A DNA stretch of 64,000 nt, taken from Margaritispora aquatica. Its lineage: Eukaryota > Ascomycota > Leotiomycetes > Helotiales > Discinellaceae. The notes beneath the pieces were generated by a model. That model was not told the origin of the DNA and made no database searches. It worked only from the letters and a program-made list of their open reading frames with translations. How positions within the stretch are numbered: position 1 is the first letter of the stretch; every line of letters begins with the position of its first letter. The stretch is taken from positions 186,001 through 250,000 of the forward strand of contig VJWN01000022.1 of assembly GCA_007644065.1 (NCBI GenBank). Direction: 5' to 3'. A program made the translations under genes and the position numbers. Below, piece by piece: positions 24,969 through 36,102 of the stretch.

Positions 24969-25506
24969 ATGCACAGTCTACCATTCTTCCTGTGCTCGCT
25001 TATTCTGGGCATCGCGACAGCGACTCCCACTCCCACATTCTCAGACGCCACAATACAGGCGCATGCTCAGCCTCGCGCCGAAACAAGTGCACCTTTCAAG
25101 TTCAAAAGGTCGAGTTCGTCCGAGAACAGTATGTCTCTGCTGCCTTGAATGGAAAGTGAGAAATTATGTTAAAGAGAAATCACACTAACGACCGATTTTT
25201 ATTCCAGACTCCAATACTATCATCATCGTGGTTGGAGGTATCGTTTGGCTGATAGTTATGGTCATTATTGCCCTAATAATTCGAAGTTGCGGAGAACTCA
25301 CGGAAAAATACTTTCCTACACGGGTAAAAGTCGTGCCTGCCACACAAGATGAGCTCATTTACTGCTGGGAGGTGTACGGTCCGAAGGATGCAAGGGGACA
25401 GTCGATACCGGGGACGTTGTCGGAGAGTATTGAGTTGTGGGAGCTCTATAGGGTACAAGTTAGGCATGATAATGACCCCACCAGAGGTGGTGGTGGTGGT
25501 GGTTGA
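24969..25506 (+). CDS. Small secreted/membrane protein with one transmembrane segment
   Basis: Two exons, 24969-25128 and 25208-25506, with a GTATGT donor and TTCCAG acceptor, giving 152 residues. Residues 1-20 are a signal peptide (LPFFLCSLILGIATATP). A short Ser-rich ectodomain follows. A strong transmembrane helix (IIIVVGGIVWLIVMVIIALII) sits at about residues 57-78, and then a cytosolic tail of about 75 residues (ELTEKYFPTRVKVVPATQDE) ending in a run of glycines. This is a type I membrane topology. I do not recognise the family. An unspliced reading would stop after 59 residues, so the splice is needed for the transmembrane form. Confidence 0.6.
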
Positions 25507-26682
25507 GATCGTCGAGCTGGTGGAGGCAAGATGTATCCTCAGCCACAATTAAACAGCTTGAAATTGACACAATATATCACTGCTCCTGAGTCTCCTTACC
25601 GCGAGGGTGAGAGCACCGGCTGTCGCGATTGACAGGTGAGTCCACAGAGCGAACAAGGACAATATGTGAAGGGGATCTGAGAAGTTGACATCAAAGAGGA
25701 TAGGGGCATATAGACTAGGCAAGATCTAATCCCCGGCTCGTACAGCTGAGCTTAGACTTTAACCTGGAGGTGGCGCTTATTTATTGATTTATTGGTCGGT
25801 TGATATAAAACCTCGAATCCAGCGAGCACCCACCACAGATAAGACTCCATGTAGGAGGGATCTTCTTCTTTGATAAACAATTCAAGAATTGTTTGCCTAA
25901 TATTAGATAAACTCACATTATTACAATTTACAAGTTATGGGCCTTTGTCGTTCTGTCCCATTGTCTCACATACTCTTGGTAGCACTGCGTTGTTTCTTTA
26001 TCTTCTGTAACAGGGGCCAAATCTTGAAATGTTGAGAGCATCGAAGAAACGAAATGAAATGGGAACGGATTTAAGAGTGGTGTCATATTAATTATAATAC
26101 TGGAGAAGATAAACTCTATTCCGGGCCAGTTATCGAGGTTACTGTGGTCCCGGTTGTGTATAATTTGGTAACATGCAAAACACAGCGTGATTCGATTTGA
26201 CAACTGCTCATTCCATAGTAGATCGCACGATCATAATTCATATATCATTGGAGAAGGTGTAAGTGGCTGTGTCAGTATAATCATTACTATTGTACGTAGT
26301 GTTGAATCTTGAGTTATATAAAAAGCCATCATTATTAAGATAGGCTTCCTACTTGTAACGACCATGTCGCTTGTTTGGGATTTGAAGGTAAGGATTTAGA
26401 CACGGTGAGTTACTTGATGTGATTCTCGGTATGTTCTAGTAAGTTTGAATTGTGATTTGAAGTTGAGCATGAGGCTCCTATCTAAAGAAACTTATTTTAT
26501 TGCATAGGACATTTGTTCTCTTGAATGCCTTTGGATCCCTCTGGAGTCCCTGGAGTGCTAATACTCGTTGGAATCCGACTACCTTTGGTATGGACTCTAC
26601 TACGTGATTACTCGGTAACCCCTTGGCTGCCGAGCCTCAGGGTCAGGTGACTTCGTAACACTAGGTACTTGCACGGACATTA
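25507..26682. other. Intergenic region
   Basis: About 1.2 kb, AT-rich. A 91-codon minus-strand ORF at 25928-26203 has no family signal. Nothing else supported. Confidence 0.45.
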
Positions 26683-28952
26683 CTACAGACTTGGCAGGGC
26701 AGTAATGTTCTGAGCGAATTTTGCGAACATATCACGAAGCCTTGTATCCTGGATCATAGTGGTCGAGTTATATGCTATGCTGGTATTTGTCCTAATTGTG
26801 TCGTTCCCTTGTAGTTCGTCTCTTTTCGTGTAGCCAGGATAAACAGGAGGGATGACACAGGCTGTGTGAGCCGATTCCAGATTTCCGTTAAAGGCAGACA
26901 CGCAGAACTGGTAGTGCCAAGTCCCTGGAAATAAGAAGCCTATGCCTTCAGATGGGTCCGTCACTGTGCCTGCTGGCAGGTAGTCAGAGCTGCCTGATGT
27001 GCTCCTGTAGTAGACGGCATATCCAGCAGCACCGGCTGAGGCGGACCAGGTAAGCTGAATAGTTGTCGGGTCGATGTTTGTAACTTTGAGGCCAGTTGGT
27101 GGTGCAGGTGCACCTCCACCGATAATGACACCTCTACCAGCTGTTGGCAGGCCCCCAGCTGGTCCAGCGCTGAGATTCACCCAGGTAGAAACCCAGGTGC
27201 CGTAGCGGCGTCCCGAAACCAGCCCGCCAACAAACGAGCTCGTTCCAGCCACGGCATACATGGAAAGAAAAGCACCTTCGGTATCTTGGTCCCATACAAT
27301 GACAACATACCGGTTCACACTGAATCCTGTGACTGCGCCCCATGTGAACTGGATACCGTCTCCAGAAGGTGTTACGACGATGTTTGGCGGGCCGAGGGCA
27401 GTCTTAGGGTGTGCCGTAGCAGACACGATAGGACTCCAAGCGGAACGGACGTTGTTATCACCCATCGTGCAGGCTTGAAACTCCCAAGTTTGTCCGTCAA
27501 GTAACCAGGTAACATAGTTCCGAGTGTTGGTTGTACTCCCATCGGACCACCAATCCGTCATTCCCTGAACCCTCGTCCGTAGCTCATAGCCTCGGGCTTG
27601 TGGATCTGCAAGCCACATCCCTATGAGGCCCTCATCAGCTTGCACCGCTTGCATACCGGCGGGAGCAGAGACGACTCTTGCTTCTGGATTGGAAGGAACA
27701 ACGAAATCGCTGACGTCGAAGTGGAAATCCGCCTTCAAGGAACGAGCGAATGCTTGTGCGATATGATATTCACCCATGGAGTTTGGGTGCAGTCCGTCGT
27801 ATCCGTCAGGACAAGCCTCAGGACGGCACTGGTAGTTGGCGTTGAGTTCGACATAACTGAGAGGAGACTCGTATCGAAACCAGCTTGGGTAAGTGGAACG
27901 CAGCAAGTTGTTATATTTGAGAGTATTCTCGACCAGGTCTTCACGACCATCGATAAACAGCCGATCTACCACGTTAGCCATGAGAATCTTAATATCGCTT
28001 TTGGCTTCACGAGCATTCTCTATCAGATTGCCCATGGTCCCTATCAAGCCCTCAGGCCCACTAACAAACCATCCTAGATCGTTGAAGCCGAGGAGGATGA
28101 GGAGATAATCTGGTTGGTATTCGGCAACCCAGCCATGGATTGTGTCTCTGGTCTGCAAAGCTTGTCGACCCCAGAAGGCAGCATGCCCGGAACCGGCAAA
28201 CTCTGCGGGTATTCCACTGGCATAGAGACCTACGACCTGCTCTACAACTGGCGCCACCTCTCCTGGCAGGAGGGGTGGAGTCGGTCGAGCTGAGTTTACA
28301 GAAGCTGGCCCATGAGTGCCATGGAAAGGGCCAACAAACTGGGTTTTATAACCTTGGCTGCTCACTGCAGCTTTGAATCAGTCATAGTACATTTCTCGAG
28401 AAGGTTCTGTAAGAACTTACACCAAGCAGAAAGACGCCATCGCCACGTCCAGTCTGCTTCCATTCCATGCGAAATCGAATCACCTGCGACCATGATTTTG
28501 TACGTTTTGTCCTTAGGTACCACATTTGGGTTCGTCGGTGGTACAATTGCATCATAAGTGCAATCATACCACACCCCGATAGCGCAAGCGTATAAGGCTT
28601 GTTGGCATTCGTCATTGACGTTGGTTCCATCCACGCAAGTTCCGCTCCTTGATCCGTCTGCAGATGTTGCGGTGAATCGATATTTGCCACCTTCGGAGTC
28701 CCAGGAAAACGTGTAGCCGGAATCACAGTTATAATGAGGATTGCCACCAACCAGTGGGTCGTCGCCATCATCTGGTGGCCCGCTGGCAATGTTGCAACCA
28801 CTACAGCCAGTCTGTCCCATATATCTCACACTTTGCATTTCGAAATCTCCATTCTCAAAGAAGTTGGTGCAAGACCAGTCAGTTATTTGAAAATCAACCG
28901 CTGCTGCGAGGATTGGGAGGAGAACGGCGATTGTAAGGGTCGTGTAACGCAT
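26683..28952 (-). CDS. Secreted SGNH/GDSL esterase with fibronectin type III domains
   Basis: Two exons, 28952-28421 and 28364-26683 (56-bp intron), giving 737 residues. Signal peptide at 1-18 (LTIAVLLPILAAA). Residues about 20-135 form a cysteine-rich domain with ten Cys (SWDSEGGKYRFTATSADG). The SGNH hydrolase core follows: block I MVAGDSISHG at 155-163 with the nucleophile Ser, block III LLGFNDLGW at about 268-276, and block V YDGLHPNSMGEYH at about 366-378 with the catalytic Asp and His. The C-terminal half holds at least two fibronectin-III-like repeats (ALGPPNIVVTPSGDGIQFTW; PAPPTGLKVTNIDPTTIQLTW). Most likely an extracellular carbohydrate or acetyl esterase acting on polysaccharide; the substrate is inferred. 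Confidence 0.88.
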
Positions 28953-31900
28953 TTCGAGCAGCTATAAGCGAATTCTACCGTGTAAGGAGTTTTCAGAACG
29001 CCCGGATTACTGATGTGATTCAGTTCGGCGGTTTGGGGATTGTCTAGACTAGATAACTATATATACTAAAATCTTAAACCTTTATCTTCCTCATCTGCCC
29101 ACTCCTTTGACCCTTGATGTAAATCTAGGCAGGTTGGTAAGTATTCGGCGAATTTGGTTTTTACCAGTGCAGTAATCTTACTGCTTATGCAGCGGCTCGT
29201 CTTCTCAATTCAGAGAATCCTCCCGGGGGAGATAAACCCCCCAGGAGATGGGATTCTAAACACACTCTCTCTTGATTGCAGTTTGCGGATGCTAGCATCC
29301 AGCTAACACCTTACCGAGCTGACAGGAGCCTCCCAGTAGCAACCATGGTAGGGGAGATAAGAGCCAGAAGCAGCGCTTTATTTTTAACACTATAGATGCT
29401 ATCGTCAATATCTGGGCCAGCGTATGACCAAAAAGCTGGGGAGCATATTGTGGCTGATAATATGCATGGGTGTACGTGTGGAGCAATGCCATGCTTGTGA
29501 AAATAACAAATCTCTATTCCAAGGGGTAGTAAAACGTCACTTGTAAATATCTGGACTCTATTCGCTAATAATGATAAACGCTTGTAGTGAAGAATAAAGT
29601 ACTTATCGGAAATGGTATCCGCGTCAAAAATAGTTGTATTTACAGTGTTCAGCATTACGAGATTTGGATTAGAATACGATGGCGAACACCTGAGAGATAC
29701 TGCGTTGGAATTGGAAACGAAATGGCACTAGTATAGGCGAAAATTTGGCTACTCAACAGCTGGTTCGCTTTTCGATCGAGGGAAATAGCAGTCTGTATGT
29801 CAAATATCAAGTTTCAAACAGCGCGTATGGAGGAAAAACTGGTACTTGCAATGTAAGTGTGTGAAGCTGGGGATCTTGAACTCCTGCTTTAGCACGGAGA
29901 TTGGTTGCTGTATTAGCAATGCAAAAAGGGTCCGATTTGAACATTTGCCGGTGGTAGCATAAGCGGCAGATCAGACGCTATGACATCCACAAAATAAGCA
30001 TTACGAGCTCAGGCACCGGGCTTACACGTGAGCGCTCTGGGGTCATCGGTTCGCGCGTGAGTATCCTTGTTTAACGAAGAGGAGGATCCCCGTGGAGAAA
30101 AAAACGTGAAACAGTAAGCCAAAAGGAGTGCTATTGGTGGCAGGAAGACTTCCATACTGAGTAAACTTGCATACAAGGAGAAAATTAAAAGTAATGACTA
30201 GTAAACAACTTCTAGGAAGCAATTGTAGCATGAGTGACTTTTTTCATCCCTTTTTAAGCGAGCTTACAATGCCTTCCTCTGTATTTGGACGAAAATCGCG
30301 CACCCGCGATCTCAAAGTCCGAGCAGTTTTCGGAGTTCAAGGGTGAACTACCGTTAGAGAACCTAGGATCTGCGTTCCAAGAAATCGGTTGCAGCTCACA
30401 GACATTAAGCTTCAATCATGTACGTGAATCGCGGAAATTTGGATTTTCCGCCCGCTCCGATCTACCAGATCAGTACATCAGTAAATTAGTACCTAGGGGC
30501 ATGAACCACCAGTGTATACTGCAGAACAGGGTCATCCTTCAGCAAACCCATCTTGGCACCTTATTCTGGATTGCCTTGAGATTCTAGCCCCTGCCGCTTC
30601 TGATGTCGATTGTGAACGCATGGGGATGGTCGGTTTCAACCTTTACTTTCACACTAGCAAAAGGCGATATGCGTAGGATAGGCATGACACGCTCCGAGGC
30701 TGCCGTAGTCAAGCTGGAATTGTGTGGTTCCCTTGAATAGTTTCTGAAAAAAAAAAAAAAATGGATATCTCTATTTCTGTATCTCAGGAATCGTGGCCTG
30801 CGAAATTGTTGCATAAAGAACAACGCTGCATCTATGGTAAAATGCATCGAGAACCCTGGCACTTACAGTGATTGCGAGTTCATAGCCAAAAGGTGATATA
30901 CCTAGAAACGGCATTGGAGCAGCCTTTTCCTTCGAAGCCAGGCACCGAGTGATTTGCTCAGATGAGATAAATCTCCGTGCTCGTCCTTATACAAATAGTT
31001 AGAGCTACATTTTGGGGGCGGAGTCGAAGTTTCGATTGTACCGGGTTGAGCAGCAGGGTGTAGTATATTACGAGACTGAGATTGAAAGGAAAAGAGAAAA
31101 CTAGAAACCGAGAGTGTGGCACAGCCTTTAATTAAAGTAAGCATATAATTATGCGGGTTGTGGAGGGAGTATATACCGGTGCCTGTCCGTGCATACCCAG
31201 TCCTCCCACGATATGTATGCCTAATACATACCATGCCCGTTCCAAGAAGTTAAACGAACTACCAGGGACGGAGAGGGCGAGGAAATAAAAACCATGACTT
31301 GGAAGCTGCGCCTTTACTATATTTGCGGCTAAGTACAATTGTACGTGATATTCAACAGGTGGGTGGGCCACATGTTACCACTCGGAAGCTGGGGCAGCGA
31401 AAAGGTTTGAGACAAGGGACGGGACTTGTAAGCTTACAAAGTGGAATTTTGGGTCCTTTCTTGCATGAACGACACTTGATGAAAGTCCCCCCAACTCTCC
31501 TCGGTAATGCTAGCTAAGTTGTTGAGCCTTAAGCGTCGTATTGTAAAATTACGTGCAGGTATTCGATGTGGAAGAGAAACCACAGTGGAGAAACCAACTA
31601 TTATTGAAGCTACTGGTGATCCTTTCGGCGGCGATGTCCTTCTTCATCTTCTTATTACAAGACATGACTTGTAAGTTGTTTTACGCTCCAAAGCTCTCGA
31701 TGCAGAAGGAGAAAGTTCCTTGGCCTCCTTGTTCTTACCCATCAAAATGATATTAGAGGAGAAAAGAACACACGCATCTTATAGTAAGGAAAGTTTTGCG
31801 TAAACAACTTCAACACAGTTGGTACGATATAACTAAAATGCAGTTCAGAACATGGCGTGCACAGAGATAAACAAGATAATGACAGGTGCAACAAAACTCA

Positions 31901-33119
31901 TGGTGGTTACTTTACTCTCTTGTTTTATGAAGTTTATCCAAGTATTAATATTAATATTAACTTTCTATCTTTCTCTCCACTGTCCTCTCTATATAATAAC
32001 TTCACTTAAATCCAGATATAGATACAACATTCCCTGATCTTTCCCGTTTCTTGACACAACCCAGAAAATAATCGCACAAGTTTGTACTAGCAGTCTACGG
32101 TTCTATTGATACGTCCCAATAAGAATCGGCGGAAATGTGTAGCTTGTACTAGATATCGTTTGAGGTTTAGGAATTCACTCAAGTGGGGAAGAGGAACATA
32201 AGGTTTCTAGCGGGGAAGATGGAGTGGTGGAGAAAGCGGAGAACCTGGGGAAGCAGGGGCAAGAAGCGGTTGTGGGCAGTGGATCTGGGGATATTGGGGG
32301 TGGATTATTCATACGTTCTGCATACGTTCTGATAAAGGCCAAGTGTTTAGGCTTCTGCGAGAAGTGAAGTATAACATTATTTTAATTGTGGAAGAGAGGT
32401 TTAGCGATACATCACAAAAGAGATGCTTAAGCTTGTCGTACGTTGGGACACAACACCTAAAGCACCAATTGAACTGAGATACTCATGGGAAAATTAACGG
32501 TTCTCGACCAAGTCCAGTCGTTTGCATTAACTTGAGTACTGAATACTATTTTCCAGACAACGTCTGTTTGGAAAGAATCATCTGCGAAAAAAAAGCTGCT
32601 GTTTACATGTAGTTTCCCGACTTTAATCATGTGGGGATTTCAGGCTGCCTTGCTGTCGAGAGCCAAGATTTGTGACTTGAGGCGAATGAAAAGAGGCAAG
32701 GAAAGGTGTTACTAGCATAATTATACACAGTTACTGCCATCATGAAGATTGCTAAGGTTTTCACTATGCACGATGTTTCCAAAACGCGAGGCTTGATATA
32801 TGATTTTCACAACTATCTACCCATAGTAGAATGGTTTAGAAAATTTCACCAGATCAAGTTGAGAAATAGGTTTTGAGTGTGATTTATATGTCGATTTTTG
32901 CTTGGTTTCTCTTTGGGGTTTGTTTATTTTGTCATCTAAAGACTTTTCAAAGCATACGTGTATTTCTTAACGTGAATGGTATCCCTTGGATATGGATGTA
33001 AACACGCCCGGCTTCTTGACGCTAAGTTATGAAAGTTAAAATAGCCAGTGATGGACAGATAGCAAGATAAATGGTATTCGATTCATAGCTGCTGGTGTTC
33101 CACCGCTAAAATCGTAGTC

Positions 33120-33506
33120 GTGGAGGACATATATATATTGAGGAAGTCTTTCTCTCGATCAGTAGATACGAAAAGTAAGTGCTCATTGGATGGACATTCT
33201 TTCGTTACTCCTTTGTTTTGTGTCACTTACACGCCCGGTGTCTGCAGCTTCTTGGGAATGAAGTGTGGGGTGATATTGGATGAATTCGACGAATATCTTA
33301 GGGAATTTGATGGTATTGAGATGGCTTTGAGACGTGGTGGTAGTGGATATAATGAACTGCTGTCAACTTTGAGCTCGCTATTATCTTTTGCCGGTGTCCC
33401 TTCATCAACTTTGATTCAGAGCTTAACTTATCTGCTCCAAGTTAATATGCTTGAGACTTTAATTCTCTACAGAAGAGTAGTTCCATATCCTTGCAGTTTT
33501 ATTTAG
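33120..33506 (+). CDS. Weak hypothetical ORF
   Basis: Open for 128 codons from a GTG/ATG-like start (no upstream ATG in frame). The residues CGVILDEFDEYLREFDGIEMAL look moderately protein-like. A GTAAGT at 33175 and a CAG at 33247 would remove 73 bp but bring a stop in frame, so splicing does not help. No family recognised. It could be a remnant of a decayed gene. Confidence 0.2.
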   Translation: MEDIYILRKSFSRSVDTKSKCSLDGHSFVTPLFCVTYTPGVCSFLGMKCGVILDEFDEYLREFDGIEMALRRGGSGYNELLSTLSSLLSFAGVPSSTLIQSLTYLLQVNMLETLILYRRVVPYPCSFI

Positions 33507-33730
33507 CATTGCATCTTTGTACAGAGAGGAAGTTCCTATGATGGTTCTCTTCTAATATTGTTTTTGATATTGTAACAGTTATGAGTAGTAAGGAGAGAAA
33601 AGGTAGATAAAGTTGAAACCAAAAACCCATACTATAATATAAATATATATAAACTATCTATCTGCTTGTCTAACCTTACCTACTTACTCTACACGCTAGT
33701 ACAAAGCCAGGAATCAGCAACCCACCCATC

Positions 33731-33774
33731 TACTCACTCACTCACTTACTCACCTACTTACTCACCCACTCACT
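33731..33774. repeat. Imperfect (CTCA/CTTA)n tract
   Basis: Repeated TACTCACTCACTCACTTAC-like units, read directly, in non-coding DNA. Confidence 0.8.
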
Positions 33775-33884
33775 TCTCCCTCTATTCCTTCAGCTACCTC
33801 TTGCCCTTGGGATCGATCGATCGTACGTAACAAAGGAAAAAAAGATGTATAGACTAGACTAAACAGGCTATAGATAACGATGAA

Positions 33885-33923
33885 GATAGGATAGGATAGG
33901 ATATGATAGGATAGGTAGATAGG
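33885..33923. repeat. Imperfect (GATAG)n tract
   Basis: Consecutive GATAGGATAGGATAT units, read directly, in non-coding DNA. Confidence 0.8.
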
Positions 33924-34049
33924 GAGGACAAAGGGAGTAAAGAGATAAAGGAACGAAAGAGGAGTTTGTGTAAAGAGGTGCTACTAGGTGGAGATAGGTA
34001 GGCAGATAGATAGATAGATGGGTGTGGATGGATGTATATAGATAAGGGT

Positions 34050-34390
34050 GGTACTTTGTTTATACTTTGTTCTAGTTGGATTGGATTGAAATTTGATTCG
34101 ATCAGTTCTATCGAAATACCCCCTCTACAACCTACCTGACCATCTCAATTAAGATTGCTTCTTTTTTCGATCTCGAGGCAAAGCACGTAAAGGATTGAGC
34201 GATCAAACAGCTAATCACCTTTTCACATCTACCTTCCCACTGCAGATCATAACTCTATCACTCTCACTCGACATCAAGCACAGCAAAAGCAAAGACGGGC
34301 TTAAAACCTAAAAACCAAAACCGAGAACAGAAGGAAGAATGGAAGAAGAACAAAATGTAACGAATGCAGCGAAATGCATTAAAATATCTA
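34050..34390 (+). repeat. Diverged dispersed repeat, copy B
   Basis: Same-orientation partner of about 20820-21130, with the same ordered landmarks (AGTTCTATCGA, TCGATCTCGAGGCAAAG, AAACAGCTAA, AGATCATAACT, TTAAAACC, AAATATCTAT). It ends about 300 bp past the 3' end of the PAPS reductase gene, which is on the other strand. Confidence 0.65.
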
Positions 34391-34689
34391 TAAGACCTAT
34401 ATAAGGCACCTAACTAACGAGGTATATCCACCCGCTCGTAATCAAACCCAAACCCAAACGCCGTAACCGCTAAATAAAGGACTCAACGAGCCGAAGTGTC
34501 CGCAGTCGAAGTCGAAGTCATGATCTCGTGACATGACATGTTTGTATGTACCAATGTATGTATATATGCATGCATGCTCCCCAAACGCCAACCAATACCC
34601 ATGCTTTGTTTTTCAATCAGGATCGTCCACCATCTGTCGATCCATCCGTAATCATCATCAACTATTCGTCAACCCACACCAGCCCCACT

Positions 34690-36102
34690 TCATACGACAA
34701 CGACGGCGGGTGCGACTGACACACTCTCTTGCGTTGATGGTGATGAGAATGATGATGCTGCCTCTTCGACCACTGTCGGTGAAGGTAGAACGACCTTCAC
34801 CTCCTCCTCCACGATAATAGGAGTTCGCTCAGACTGCGACGATGACGACAGGTCCTCCAGTAACGGTAAGAACTGCTTCACTTCCTCGACGACGATAGGA
34901 GTTGGCTCAGATTGTGACGGCGATGACGAAGAGATCTCCACTTCGGCTACTGATGGTGAAACTTCATTCACCTCCTCAACGACCACGAAATCCTCCACTA
35001 CCGACGACGATAAGACATCATTCACCTCTTCCACGACAGCAGGAGTGAGTTCTACTGGCGATGACGATGACGAGACCTCCTCTTGTGATTGAGACGGCGA
35101 GATCTCTACCACCTCATCAACAACGGCAACAACAGCAGCCACATCCGACGAAGAAGCCTCTACCACCTCCACCTCCTTCACCTCCTCCTCAACAACTTCC
35201 TCTCTTCCCTTAATCTCAACCTCCTCCAGGGCCCTCGTCAACTCCTCCTGCTGCCTCTTCCTCTCCATCTCAGCCAAGAAGATGGCATACTTGCTCTTCT
35301 TATTATGAATACCGCACTCGGTCTTCGCAGCTCCCTTCCAGCGTCCAGCTCGCTCATCCTCGCCTGCCGCAACCGGCTCCGTGCTGTGCCAGTCCCCAAC
35401 GGACTTGTATCCACGGTCCAGGAGCTCGTTGTACGGAACGTTGTGCTCACGGATGTAGGCCTCGACTTGGGCGAAGGACCACGCGGCGAGGGGGTTGATC
35501 TTGATGAGCCCCTCGTCTGTGACCTCGACGATGTCGAGAGACTCACGCTTGGCACCCTGGGAGCGGCGACGGCCTGTGAGGATTGCGGCGACGGAGAGGT
35601 CGGAGTAGGCACGTTGAGCAGGCTCGACCTTGGCTACCCAGTCGTAGAGGTCGGCGTTGGTCTTCCATAGCTCGCGACCGTGCTTGGCCTCGAATTCGGC
35701 GGTTGTGTTGACGTCTTCAGGCTTGTAGATGTGTAGGTTGATGTTGGGGTAGCGGGCCTTGGTGCGAGCGATGAGGTCGTGCGTCTCTTGGAAGTGGTAT
35801 AGAGTGTCCAGGAAGATGCCGTCGATGCTAGGCGAGGAAGGAGACTCGGCTTGCAGTTTTGAGAGCATGTCGAGTGTGACGAGACCTGAGACACCAAAGG
35901 CAGTGGTTTGGTAGAGGTTTGGGAAGGTGATCTTTGCCCATCTTAGGATGGATAGTGGGTCGAGTTCGTTAAGTGTGGAATTGATGTGCTTGAGGTGTGC
36001 TTTTGAGAGTGTGATGAGAGGAAGAGAGCCGGTTGAGGAGGCTCCAGAGGCGTAGCCAGACTCGAGACCTGAGTCTCTGGTGGATTGGCGGTTGATACCC
36101 AT
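34690..36102 (-). CDS. MET16: Phosphoadenosine phosphosulfate (PAPS) reductase with long acidic C-terminal tail
   Basis: Thioredoxin-dependent reduction of PAPS to sulfite and PAP, in the cytosol. Single exon, 470 residues; typical fungal enzymes are roughly 260-310. The catalytic part covers residues about 30-285: TTAFGVSGLVTLDML (the adenylyl-sulfate binding loop region), FLDTLYHFQETHDL, TGRRRSQGAKRE, KINPLAAWS and the active-site ECGIH with its redox cysteine at about 263. From about 285 onward the protein is Glu/Val/Ser-rich and repetitive, with recurring TPxVVEEV and SSSSPSQSE units. The reading frame stays open through the repeats. This tail is not part of the usual enzyme. ATP sulfurylase lies 20 kb away on the same strand. 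Confidence 0.93.
   Translation of the reverse strand: MGINRQSTRDSGLESGYASGASSTGSLPLITLSKAHLKHINSTLNELDPLSILRWAKITFPNLYQTTAFGVSGLVTLDMLSKLQAESPSSPSIDGIFLDTLYHFQETHDLIARTKARYPNINLHIYKPEDVNTTAEFEAKHGRELWKTNADLYDWVAKVEPAQRAYSDLSVAAILTGRRRSQGAKRESLDIVEVTDEGLIKINPLAAWSFAQVEAYIREHNVPYNELLDRGYKSVGDWHSTEPVAAGEDERAGRWKGAAKTECGIHNKKSKYAIFLAEMERKRQQEELTRALEEVEIKGREEVVEEEVKEVEVVEASSSDVAAVVAVVDEVVEISPSQSQEEVSSSSSPVELTPAVVEEVNDVLSSSVVEDFVVVEEVNEVSPSVAEVEISSSSPSQSEPTPIVVEEVKQFLPLLEDLSSSSQSERTPIIVEEEVKVVLPSPTVVEEAASSFSSPSTQESVSVAPAVVVV

Larger units (their letters stand above)
28953..34689. other. 5.7-kb gene-poor, AT-rich region
   Basis: The largest gap in the window. No ORF here has recognisable domain sequence. 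It includes homopolymer tracts (A run near 30745), a weak 128-codon ORF at 33120-33506, CTCA and GATAG short repeats at 33.7-33.9 kb and copy B of the diverged repeat at about 34050-34390. It may be a degenerate transposon graveyard. Confidence 0.5.

Noticed and set aside
29292..32037. Assorted 60-110-codon ORFs in the gene desert
   Set aside because: Length and density are as expected by chance in AT-rich DNA; no membrane, signal or domain pattern repeated between them.
33175..33247. Intron in the 33.1-kb ORF
   Set aside because: Removing the 73 bp introduces an in-frame stop almost at once.
34533..35670. Plus-strand ORFs opposite the PAPS reductase tail
   Set aside because: They are antisense shadows of the repetitive Glu/Ser-rich tail.
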